A stretch of DNA of 28,773 nucleotides from BQJD01 sp964350265. Its GTDB lineage: Bacteria > Pseudomonadota > Gammaproteobacteria > Arenicellales > CAJQKF01. The translations under genes and the position numbers were made by a program. Positions 17,165 to 24,130 of the stretch are shown here, in pieces. Location of the stretch: contig CAYGJZ010000055.1 in the NCBI GenBank assembly GCA_964350265.1, forward strand, positions 1 through 28,773, read 5' to 3'. The notes beneath the pieces were generated by a model. It was given only the letters and a program-made list of their open reading frames with translations. It was not told the origin of the DNA and searched no databases. The first letter of the stretch is position 1. Every line of letters begins with the position of its first letter.

Positions 17165-17516
17165 CGAGCATCAACTTGCGGGGTTTGCTCATCCCGGCGA
17201 TCTTGCAGGCCTGCTGGCCGTAGCCGCGCGGGAACAAGCGGTACAGGTAGCGGCGCGTCGCCCGCTCCGGGCCCAGACGCTCCTTGAGAAAACGCAGCAC
17301 CACCCGCGCCTCGGGCACCACCTGTCGCTCCTCGAAATGACTGCGCACGAAGGTCACCACCAGCTGGTGCTCGGCGGTCATCTCCAGTTCTTCCTCGGCG
17401 GCGAAGGCAGCAACCAGGTCCGGACGCCAGTCGCCCGGGTCGAGCAGGAAACCCTCCTCGTCGCGCTCGAGCTGGTCAAGCCCGGCGCGCAGCTGACACA
17501 TCCGCATTCGGGGCAT
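17157..17516 (-). CDS. DsrC/TusE-family sulfur-related protein lacking the C-terminal cysteine (RspA-like)
   Basis: The 119 residues have the DsrC/TusE fold signature: ERDEEGFLLDPGDWRPDLVA near the N-terminus, ERLGPERATRRYLYRLFP, then the C-terminal arm QACKIAGMSKPRKLMLDV. DsrC proteins carry sulfur on two arm cysteines, CysB and the penultimate CysA eleven residues later. Here CysB is present (C104), but the CysA position is Leu. TusE has the opposite pattern (CysA only), so this is neither a canonical DsrC nor a TusE. CysB-only members have been called regulatory sulfur-related proteins (RspA). No dsr or tus genes are nearby. The start is uncertain: ATGs at 17516, 17507 and 17501 are all usable. 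It is divergent from a LysR regulator. Confidence 0.85.
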   Translation of the reverse strand: MPRMRMCQLRAGLDQLERDEEGFLLDPGDWRPDLVAAFAAEEELEMTAEHQLVVTFVRSHFEERQVVPEARVVLRFLKERLGPERATRRYLYRLFPRGYGQQACKIAGMSKPRKLMLDV

Positions 17517-17614
17517 GGCATCGGCGGGGGTACATCATGGGCGCATCACACCGCAAACCCTTCTACAATACAAACAAATTTTATTGCGCGTTGATATCGA
17601 GGCAGTCGATAGAT
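17517..17614. promoter_or_regulatory. Divergent AT-rich control region between the DsrC-like and LysR genes
   Basis: 98 bases with an AT-rich core (17560-17590, containing ACAAATTTTATTG). A -10-like TACAAT lies at 17564-17569 on the plus strand, without a good -35. This is the expected site for LysR autoregulation and possible control of the DsrC-like operon. No clear T-N11-A operator can be assigned. Confidence 0.35.
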
Positions 17615-18466
17615 ATGGATGCCGTCCAGGCTCGCACCTTCCTCGCCGTGGTTCGCCATGGCAGCTTCATTGCCGCCGCCCGCCAGCTGCACGTGACCCA
17701 GTCCACGGTGAGCGCGCGGATGCGTGCCCTGGAGGAGTCCCTCGGCGCCGAGCTGCTGGTCCGCAACCGCGCCGGCGCGCGGCTCACCGCGGCGGGCCGA
17801 CGGCTGGTACGCCATGCCCGCAACCTGGTGCGAACGGTGGACCAGGCCCGCCAGGACGTCGGCGCCTCGCACCGCTTCGACGCCACCCTGCGCGTGGGCG
17901 GGCGCATCGCCCTGTGGGAAGACCTGCTGCCGCGCTGGGTGGCCTGCCTGCGCGCCGAGGCCCCGGGCCTGGCGCTGGTGGGCGAGATCGGCTTCGAGGA
18001 TCCACTGACCACGCGGGTGCTCGAGGGCAGCCTGGACATCGCCGTGCTGTACACGCCCCGCTACCATCCCGCGCTGGCGGTGGAACCGTTGTTCGACGAC
18101 ACCCTGGTGCTGGTCAGCACCCGGGCAGAAGACGAAAGTCCCGAGCGCGACTATGTCTACGTCGACTGGGGCCCGGGTTTTCGCGAACGACACCGGGCCC
18201 ATTGCGAGTCCCTGGAGCACCCGGCCATGCGCGTGAACATCGGCTGGCTGGGCCTGAAGATCCTCCAGCAGCGCGGCGGAAGCTGCTACCTGCCCCTGCG
18301 CATGGCGGCGCCGTGGCTCGAGGCCGGCCGACTGCACCGGGTGGACCACGCGCCGTGCTTCGCCCATCCCGCCTACGTGGTGCATGACCGCGAAGAGCAG
18401 GCGCCCCCGGTGGCGCAGGCGCTGGCCGCGCTGCGGCGCTGCGTGGTCGCGGCAGGCAGCGGCTGA
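17615..18466 (+). CDS. LysR-family transcriptional regulator
   Basis: The 283 residues comprise an N-terminal winged helix-turn-helix (residues 3-62: ARTFLAVVRHGSFIAAARQL, VTQSTVSARMRALEESLGAEL) and a substrate-binding effector domain (about 90-280). The start is ATG 17615 (MDAVQARTFL), the usual LysR N-terminus. An upstream in-frame ATG at 17537 would add 26 residues unlike the family. It is divergent from the DsrC-like pair and 71 bases upstream of the co-directional SDR gene, so either may be its target. The effector is unknown. Confidence 0.93.
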   Translation: MDAVQARTFLAVVRHGSFIAAARQLHVTQSTVSARMRALEESLGAELLVRNRAGARLTAAGRRLVRHARNLVRTVDQARQDVGASHRFDATLRVGGRIALWEDLLPRWVACLRAEAPGLALVGEIGFEDPLTTRVLEGSLDIAVLYTPRYHPALAVEPLFDDTLVLVSTRAEDESPERDYVYVDWGPGFRERHRAHCESLEHPAMRVNIGWLGLKILQQRGGSCYLPLRMAAPWLEAGRLHRVDHAPCFAHPAYVVHDREEQAPPVAQALAALRRCVVAAGSG

Positions 18467-18537
18467 CGACCCTCGCGGCGACGCTGCCGGCGACGCTACA
18501 ATCCAGCGCCTGGCACACCACGGGAGACCGACCTTCC

Positions 18538-19284
18538 ATGCCCCTGACCTGGGATTTTCAGCATCGCAACGCCGTCGTCACCGGCGCCGGCGGCGGCATC
18601 GGCCTGGCCATCGCCGAGGCACTGGCCGCGGCAGGCGCCACCGTCACCGGCATCGATCGCAAGCCCCGTCCGGCACGGTGGCCGGGGGCGCACTATGCCA
18701 ACGTCGACCTGGTCGATGCCGCGGCGGTAGCCGAAGCCGTGGCGCATGCCTGCCGCGACAGCGGGCGGCTCGACGCCCTGGTCAATGCCGCCGGCGTGCT
18801 GTGGTTCGATCGCGACCGCTCGGTGGTGGACATCGACCTCGACACCTGGGACGAGGTGATGACCATCAACCTGAAGTCCATGGTGCACACGGTGCGGGCC
18901 GCGGTGCCGCGGATGCGCGAGCACGGTGGCGCCATGGTGCACCTGTCCACCATCCAGTGCCTGCGCGGCGACCAGCGTCCGCAGGACGCCTACCAGGCAT
19001 CCAAGGCCGGGGTCGTGGCCCTGTCGAAGTCCATCGCGGTGCAGTTCGCCGCCGACGGCATCCGCTCCAACACCCTGCTGCCCGGCCCGACCCGCTCGCC
19101 GATGCAGGCACGCTGGCAAGACGACCCGGATGCGCTGGCATCGCTGTCCGCCGCGATCCCCCTCGGGCGGGTGGGCGAACCGGCGGACCTGGCGGCCGCC
19201 TGCCTGTTCCTGCTGTCCGATGCCGCCGGCTGGATCACCGGCACGGAGCTGGTCGTCGACGGCGGCATCACCGCGCTGCCCTAG
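18538..19284 (+). CDS. Short-chain dehydrogenase/reductase (SDR)
   Basis: This is a 248-residue classical SDR, an NAD(P)-dependent oxidoreductase acting on an alcohol or carbonyl. The cofactor motif TGAGGGIG is at 15-22, NAAG at 83-86 and structural N111. The catalytic residues are S137 (HLSTIQ), Y152 and K156 (AYQASKAG). The C-terminus ITGTELVVDGGI is typical. D40 after the second strand (TVTGIDRK) suggests NAD rather than NADP. A -10-like TACAAT (18497-18502) lies upstream, but no good -35 pairs with it. It faces the OYE-type oxidoreductase gene tail-to-tail. Substrate unknown. Confidence 0.93.
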   Translation: MPLTWDFQHRNAVVTGAGGGIGLAIAEALAAAGATVTGIDRKPRPARWPGAHYANVDLVDAAAVAEAVAHACRDSGRLDALVNAAGVLWFDRDRSVVDIDLDTWDEVMTINLKSMVHTVRAAVPRMREHGGAMVHLSTIQCLRGDQRPQDAYQASKAGVVALSKSIAVQFAADGIRSNTLLPGPTRSPMQARWQDDPDALASLSAAIPLGRVGEPADLAAACLFLLSDAAGWITGTELVVDGGITALP

Positions 19285-19303
19285 TCGCCCGCAGCACCCC
19301 GGC

Positions 19304-21340
19304 CTACAGGTCCTTGGCCAGCCGCAGGGCGTCGTAGATGGCGGCGTGGATGTTGCGACTGGCCACCGCGTCGCCGATCCGGAACAGCTGGTAGCGCCCG
19401 TCGGGGTTGCGCACCAGCGACTGGGCGCGACCGGCGAGCAGCGCCGGTTGGTCGATCTCGCCGCCGTTGCTGGCGCCGTCGCGCAGGGCGAAATAGACAT
19501 CGGCGAGCGGCCAGGTGCCGTGTTCCACCACCACCTGGTCCACCGCCCGGGTGCTGGTGAACTCGCCGTAGTCCGAGCCGATGGTCACCGCCAGGTGGTC
19601 ATCCTCCCTCGCGATGCCCGACAGCCGGCGGTTGATGGTGATGGTGACGTCGTGGCGCTGGAAGCAGCGGGCATAGGCCACGTGGTTGAGCCCGCCGACG
19701 TCGGGGGCGAAGAAGCGCTCCGGCGTCACCACCTCGAGCTCGGCACCGGCCTCGGCCAGCCACTCGGCCGCCTGCAGGCCGGGATGGCCGCCGTTGTCGT
19801 CGAACAGCAGCACCCGCCGCCCCGGCGCCGCGTCACCGGACAGGATGTCCCAGCTCGACACCGCCAGCTCACCGCCGGCGACCACCCTGGCAGGGTCCGG
19901 CAGGCCACCGCTGGCGACCAGCACCACCTCCGGTTCCTCGGCCAGCACCTCGTCGACGTCGGCCAGGACATGGCAGCGCAGTTCGGCCCCGGCGGCCAGG
20001 CAGCGGTCCACGCGCCAGTCCACGATGCCGAGCAGTTCGGCGCGACGACGGCTGCGTGCCGCCAGCCGTACCTGGCCGCCCGGCTCGGCGGCGGCCTCGA
20101 ACACCACCACCGCGTGGCCACGCTCGGCGGCCACCCGCGCCGCTTCCAGCCCGGCCGGCCCGGCGCCCACCACCACCACGCGGCGTCGCCGGGTGGACGG
20201 CGTGATCACGTGGGGCATGGTCGCCTCGCGACCGCTGGCGGGGTTGTGGATGCACAGTGCCTCGCCACCCTCGTAGATGCGATCGAGGCAGTAGGTGGCG
20301 CCGACACAGGGCCGGATCTCGTGTTCCCGGCCTGCGGCCACCTTGCGTGCGATGTGCGGGTCGGCAATGTGCGCCCGGGTCATGCCGACCATGTCCAACA
20401 GGCCGCTGGCAACGGCATGGCGGGCGGTGGCGACGTCGGTGATGCGCGCTGCGTGGAACACCGGGAAGCGGGTGGCGGCGCGCACTTCGCCGGCGAAATC
20501 CAGGTGCGGCGAGGCGGCCATGCCCTGCACCGGGATCACCTTCGACAGCGCGGCATCGGTGTCGATGTGGCCACGGATGACGTTGAGGAAGTCGACCTGC
20601 CCGCTGGCCACCAGCCGCCGGGCAATGGCCATGCCCTCTTCCCGGGACAGGCCAAGAGACCACTGCTCGTCCACCACCATGCGCGCACCGACGATGAACG
20701 TGCCGCCCACCGCGGCGCGGATGGCGTCGAGCACCTGGAAGGTGAAGCGCAGGCGGTTGTCGAGGTCACCGCCGTGTTCGTCGTCGCGCCGGTTGGTGGC
20801 CGGCGACCAGAACTGGTCGAGCAGGTGGCCGTACATCTCCAGCTCGATGCCGTCCAGGCCCGCCTCGCGCATGCGCTGGGCGGCAGCGGCGTAGTCGGCG
20901 GCGATGCGCTCGAGATCGAAGGCTTCGGCCTCCTTGGGAAAGGCGCGGTGGGCCGGCTCGCGCACCATGGACGGCGCCACCACCGGCAGCCAGTCGCCGT
21001 TGTTCCAGGTCGAGCGACGGCCAAGGTGGGTGAGCTGGATCATCACCGCGGTGCCATGCTCGTGACAGGCATCGGCCAGCGCCCGCAGGTGGGGCACGAT
21101 CTCGTCCTTGTAGGCCTTCAGGTTGCCGAACACCGGCGGCGAGTCGCGGGACACCACCGCCGAACCGGCGGTCATGGTCAGGGCCACGCCGCCGCGGGCG
21201 CGCTCGACGTGGTAGTCGCGGTAGCGCGCCCCGGGCATGCCGTCCTCGGCGTAGGCCGGCTCGTGGGCGGTGATCATCAGGCGGTTCTTCAGCACCAGGT
21301 GCCGAAGCGCGAACGGGGTCAGCAGGGGATCGACGCTCAT
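19304..21340 (-). CDS. OYE-type NADH:flavin oxidoreductase with C-terminal FAD/NAD domain (DgcA / N-methylproline demethylase-like)
   Basis: This 678-residue, two-domain flavoenzyme has an FMN TIM barrel (1-330) and an FAD/NAD(P) Rossmann part starting near 388 (VVVVGAGPAGLEAARVAAER), as in trimethylamine dehydrogenase and dienoyl-CoA reductase. The stretches LMITAHEPAYAEDG and MYGHLLDQFWSPATNRRDDE recall the DgcA/N-methylproline demethylase branch. The iron-sulfur region has C345, C351 and C363, but A348 where trimethylamine dehydrogenase has its second cysteine (PCVGATYCLD). Either this branch uses another ligand or the cluster is altered. The start is ATG 21340, with GGA eight bases upstream; the frame is open 21 codons further. 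Demethylation of an N-methylated compound is inferred from family resemblance. Confidence 0.9.
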   Translation of the reverse strand: MSVDPLLTPFALRHLVLKNRLMITAHEPAYAEDGMPGARYRDYHVERARGGVALTMTAGSAVVSRDSPPVFGNLKAYKDEIVPHLRALADACHEHGTAVMIQLTHLGRRSTWNNGDWLPVVAPSMVREPAHRAFPKEAEAFDLERIAADYAAAAQRMREAGLDGIELEMYGHLLDQFWSPATNRRDDEHGGDLDNRLRFTFQVLDAIRAAVGGTFIVGARMVVDEQWSLGLSREEGMAIARRLVASGQVDFLNVIRGHIDTDAALSKVIPVQGMAASPHLDFAGEVRAATRFPVFHAARITDVATARHAVASGLLDMVGMTRAHIADPHIARKVAAGREHEIRPCVGATYCLDRIYEGGEALCIHNPASGREATMPHVITPSTRRRRVVVVGAGPAGLEAARVAAERGHAVVVFEAAAEPGGQVRLAARSRRRAELLGIVDWRVDRCLAAGAELRCHVLADVDEVLAEEPEVVLVASGGLPDPARVVAGGELAVSSWDILSGDAAPGRRVLLFDDNGGHPGLQAAEWLAEAGAELEVVTPERFFAPDVGGLNHVAYARCFQRHDVTITINRRLSGIAREDDHLAVTIGSDYGEFTSTRAVDQVVVEHGTWPLADVYFALRDGASNGGEIDQPALLAGRAQSLVRNPDGRYQLFRIGDAVASRNIHAAIYDALRLAKDL

Positions 21341-21411
21341 GGCCGGATTCCACGCCCATGCCCACCGTCGCGTCAATACCCCGGCAAGACGCGGCCGCAG
21401 CATGCGCCGGA

Positions 21412-22035
21412 TCAGCGCAGGGCGGCGACCACGGTCTCGTCGGCGAGCAGTTGCTCCAGGTACCGCGCCAACGCCAGCGGTACCTGCCCGCGCACGTGGG
21501 CAGAGGTGTCGACGCCGCTGCCCAGCTCCTCGCTGCCCCGCACCACCGCGTGGCCGCGGCGCACGCCGACGGCGTCGTAGACCGACAGTTCCAGGTCGTG
21601 GTCCAGCCGGGTGCGCACGAAGGTGTCGCTCTTGAACTCGACCAGGCGCAGCAGCAACAGGCGCCGGCCATCGGCCTCGGCGACGATCTCGGTGGTGGCC
21701 CGGCGCCCGTCGGCGGCAAGGGTGGTGACGAGGAAGCCGGCCTCTTCCAGCGACGTCGCCAGCACCTCGGCGACTTCCTCCGCCACCGGCCGGCCGGCCC
21801 GGGTGTTGACGTCGAAGGGTACACCGAAGCCGTTGCGCAGCAGGCCGAGAAAGCTGGGCGGCTTGTTCGCGCTGAGCACGTAGGATCGGCGATCGGTGAC
21901 CGCCACGGCGAGGGTGCCGTCACCGGCCAGCGACAGCGCCGGGTCCGCGGTGGTGAGGGTGTGTTTCTGCCCGACCACGCAGCCGGTGAGCAGAAGGGAG
22001 GCGCCGAGCACGGCGGGAATCCAGCCTGGTTTCAT
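21412..22035 (-). CDS. Predicted outer-membrane or periplasmic lipoprotein, unknown function
   Basis: A 207-residue protein with a type II signal peptide (MKPGWIPAVLGASLLLTGC). The lipobox LLTG-C19 is clear. After residue 20 it is a mixed α/β domain with no motif I can assign (GTLAVAVTDRRSYVLSANKP, then EEVAEVLATSLEEAGFLV). It loosely resembles YajG-type lipoproteins in layout, but I would not claim membership. Start at ATG 22035 with GGGA about seven bases upstream; a longer in-frame extension to 22080 lacks support. It is a substrate for Lnt, also encoded in this window. A promoter and leader hairpin precede it. Confidence 0.88.
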   Translation of the reverse strand: MKPGWIPAVLGASLLLTGCVVGQKHTLTTADPALSLAGDGTLAVAVTDRRSYVLSANKPPSFLGLLRNGFGVPFDVNTRAGRPVAEEVAEVLATSLEEAGFLVTTLAADGRRATTEIVAEADGRRLLLLRLVEFKSDTFVRTRLDHDLELSVYDAVGVRRGHAVVRGSEELGSGVDTSAHVRGQVPLALARYLEQLLADETVVAALR

Positions 22036-22063
22036 GTGTCGTCCCTGGTGTCGTCCATGTAGT

Positions 22064-22087
22064 GCCGGCCGTCGGTCCACGGCCGGC
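22064..22087 (-). promoter_or_regulatory. Perfect 9-bp hairpin in the lipoprotein mRNA leader
   Basis: GCCGGCCGT (22064-22072) and ACGGCCGGC (22079-22087) form a perfect stem with a 6-base loop. It lies between the candidate promoter (22098-22126) and the lipoprotein ATG at 22035. No T tract follows on the minus strand, so it is not an intrinsic terminator. Confidence 0.5.
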
Positions 22088-22097
22088 GCGAGTGCGC

Positions 22098-22126
22098 AGT
22101 GTATGTCGATCGGGGCCGGCGCTCAA
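22098..22126 (-). promoter_or_regulatory. Candidate sigma-70 promoter for the lipoprotein gene
   Basis: On the minus strand, -35 TTGAGC (22121-22126) and -10 TACACT (22098-22103) are exactly 17 bases apart. The start point would fall near 22091, giving a leader of about 55 bases that contains the 22064-22087 hairpin. Confidence 0.48.
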
Positions 22127-22157
22127 CCTCGATGCGAACCGGCGACGCGGCCCGGGG

Positions 22158-23162
22158 TCAGGCCACGAACAGGAAGTCCTCGCCCTCGACCCGGCCCTGG
22201 GCGCGCAGGTGGGCGCGGATCTTCTCGCGGGCGCCGCGCGCCCGCACCACGCCGACCACCAGCGCCTCGCCGACCTCGTCGATCACCGCCGGCGACCACA
22301 CCGGCAGGTTGCGCTTGCTGCGCCCGATCCGTCGCGGGTGGATGTCGATGAAGCCGCGCACGGTCATGCCGTTGTCGACCAGGATGTCGTGGTAGTGGCC
22401 GCCGGTGACCCCGGCACCCCACAGGATGACCGGGCGGCCGGGAAAGGCCCGTGCCAGGTAGTGGCCGCTGGCCTCGAGGAAACGGCCATGGGCATAGCGC
22501 GGGTCGCACCGGGTCAGTCGCGACCCGTGGTCGCGCCAGTGCAGCACGATGCCCCGTGGCTTGCCCATCTTCAGCCCCGCCTCGCGGGCACGCAGGAACA
22601 GGTCGTAGTCCTCCGGCCAGGCGGTGTCGCGGTAGCCGCCGAGCCGCTCGTAGGCGGCCCGGCGAAACACGGCGGTGGGATTGGGTATCGGGCACTCGAT
22701 GAACATGGCGCGCGCGATGTCGTCCGGCTCGCACAGGCCGTTGAGCCATTCCTGGTAGTGGGTGAAGCCGCCGCCGACGCCGCCGGCGCGGACCAGTTGC
22801 ACCTGGCCGCCGGCGATGTCGACCTCGGGGTGGTCGGCGAGGTAGGCAAGCTGGCGCTCGATGCGGTCCGGCAGGGCGACGTCATCGGCATCCATGCGCG
22901 CGATGAAGTCGCCGCGGGCCTGGTCGACACCCGCCTGCATGGCCGCCACCACCCCGCCGGCGGGACGCCGGAGGATGCGCAGCCGCGCGTGCTCGCGCAG
23001 CGACGCCGGCAAGGCGGCCAGGGCGCCGTCGGTGGAGCCGTCGTCCACCACCAGCAGTTCCAGCGCGCGGTGGCGTTGCTCGACGATGCTGCGGACCGCC
23101 CCGGCCAGGTGGGCACCGGCATCGCGCACCGGCATGACCACCGAGACCAGCGAACCGCTCAT
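22158..23162 (-). CDS. GT2-family glycosyltransferase with a C-terminal Rossmann-like domain
   Basis: Of the 334 residues, 1-235 form a GT-A glycosyltransferase family 2 domain: VSVVMPVRDAG, VVDDGSTD at 38-45, the metal-binding DAD at 91-93 (ARMDADDVALPDR), and the acceptor-side WPEDYDLFLRA. From about 245 a second domain begins (PVILWGAGVTGG, then GFIDIHPRRIG), resembling the nucleotide-binding N-terminal part of PglD-like proteins. Such a fusion is less common than a plain GT2. Sugar and acceptor are unknown. It is a monocistronic gene divergent from the CitE-like gene and may act in surface glycan assembly. Confidence 0.9.
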   Translation of the reverse strand: MSGSLVSVVMPVRDAGAHLAGAVRSIVEQRHRALELLVVDDGSTDGALAALPASLREHARLRILRRPAGGVVAAMQAGVDQARGDFIARMDADDVALPDRIERQLAYLADHPEVDIAGGQVQLVRAGGVGGGFTHYQEWLNGLCEPDDIARAMFIECPIPNPTAVFRRAAYERLGGYRDTAWPEDYDLFLRAREAGLKMGKPRGIVLHWRDHGSRLTRCDPRYAHGRFLEASGHYLARAFPGRPVILWGAGVTGGHYHDILVDNGMTVRGFIDIHPRRIGRSKRNLPVWSPAVIDEVGEALVVGVVRARGAREKIRAHLRAQGRVEGEDFLFVA

Positions 23163-23183
23163 GGCCGCCGGCCCGGTGCAGCC

Positions 23184-23212
23184 TTTACCGGCTCCCGGCC
23201 GCTGCCTACAAT
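23184..23212 (+). promoter_or_regulatory. Candidate sigma-70 promoter for the CitE-like gene
   Basis: -35 TTTACC (23184-23189), 17-base spacer, -10 TACAAT (23207-23212, five of six consensus). The ATG at 23243 is 31 bases downstream. Confidence 0.5.
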
Positions 23213-23242
23213 GCCGCGCTTTGCCACCTCGCAGGACCTGCC

Positions 23243-24130
23243 ATGCCCTCTTTCGTGGACGACACGCCGTTCCTGCGCAGCTGGCTGTTCGGCCCCGGTG
23301 CCGACGCCGATGCCCATCGCGCCATGATCGAGTCCGGCGCCGATGCCATCATCGTCGACCTGGAAGACTTCACCCCGCCGGCGCTGCGCGCCCGGGCACG
23401 CGCGGCGCTGCCGGACGTCCTCGGCCGCGCCCGCGCCGCCGGACAGTGCCCGGCGGTACGCATCAACCGGCTCGAGGACGGCGGCGACGTCGACCTCGAG
23501 GCGGCACTGGCCGCCGGCGCCGCCGTCATCTGCCTGCCGATGGCCGAGTCCGCGGCGCAGTTGCTGGCGCTGGATGCCGCCGTTGCCGCCGGCGAGGCGA
23601 GGCTCGGCCTGGTGGCGGGCAGCATCGGCCTGGTCCCGGTGTGCGAGACCGCCCTCGGCGTGGTCGAGGTACGCACCATCGCCACCGCCAGCCGGCGCAT
23701 CGGCCATGCCCTGCTGGGCACCGAGGACCTGGCCGCCGACCTCGGCGCCGAGCGCTCCCGCGCCGGACGGGAACTGGCCCATGCCCGGGACCGCTTCCTG
23801 CTCGACGCCCGCGCTGCCGGCATCGAGCCCATTGACGCCCCGTTCACCTACGCCGATGCCGCCGGCGCCGCCGAAGAGGCCGCGGCTTCGCGGGCCCTGG
23901 GATACCGCTGCAAGGCGCTGGTACGACCGGATCATGCCAGCGCCGTGAACGCCGCCCTCACCCCCGGCGAGGCGCAGGTCGCATTGGCCCGTCAACAGGT
24001 GTCCGCCTTCGAGGCGGCGCGTGCACGCGGCGAGGACCGCGCGCTGGTGGAAGGACACTGGGTGGAGGTGCCGGCCTACCGCGCCGCGCAACGGCTGCTG
24101 GCCCTGGCCGAACGTATGCGCCGGCGCTAG
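23243..24130 (+). CDS. CoA ester lyase / HpcH-HpaI aldolase superfamily protein (CitE-like)
   Basis: This 295-residue TIM-barrel protein of the CitE/Mcl/HpcH group typically cleaves or forms a C-C bond of a CoA thioester or 2-oxo acid using Mg2+. Family features seen are ADAIIVDLEDFTPP (D39, E41, D42), VRINRLED (R73, N75), VCETALGV (E135) and LLGTEDLAADLG (E161, D162). The usual LPK-E motif reads ICLPMAE, so the conserved lysine is Met. CitD, CitF and acyl-CoA genes are absent, so a citrate lyase role is unlikely. The C-terminus (SRALGYRCKALVRPDHA) is typical. Its stop shares a CTAG with the convergent membrane-protein gene. Confidence 0.88.
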   Translation: MPSFVDDTPFLRSWLFGPGADADAHRAMIESGADAIIVDLEDFTPPALRARARAALPDVLGRARAAGQCPAVRINRLEDGGDVDLEAALAAGAAVICLPMAESAAQLLALDAAVAAGEARLGLVAGSIGLVPVCETALGVVEVRTIATASRRIGHALLGTEDLAADLGAERSRAGRELAHARDRFLLDARAAGIEPIDAPFTYADAAGAAEEAAASRALGYRCKALVRPDHASAVNAALTPGEAQVALARQQVSAFEAARARGEDRALVEGHWVEVPAYRAAQRLLALAERMRRR

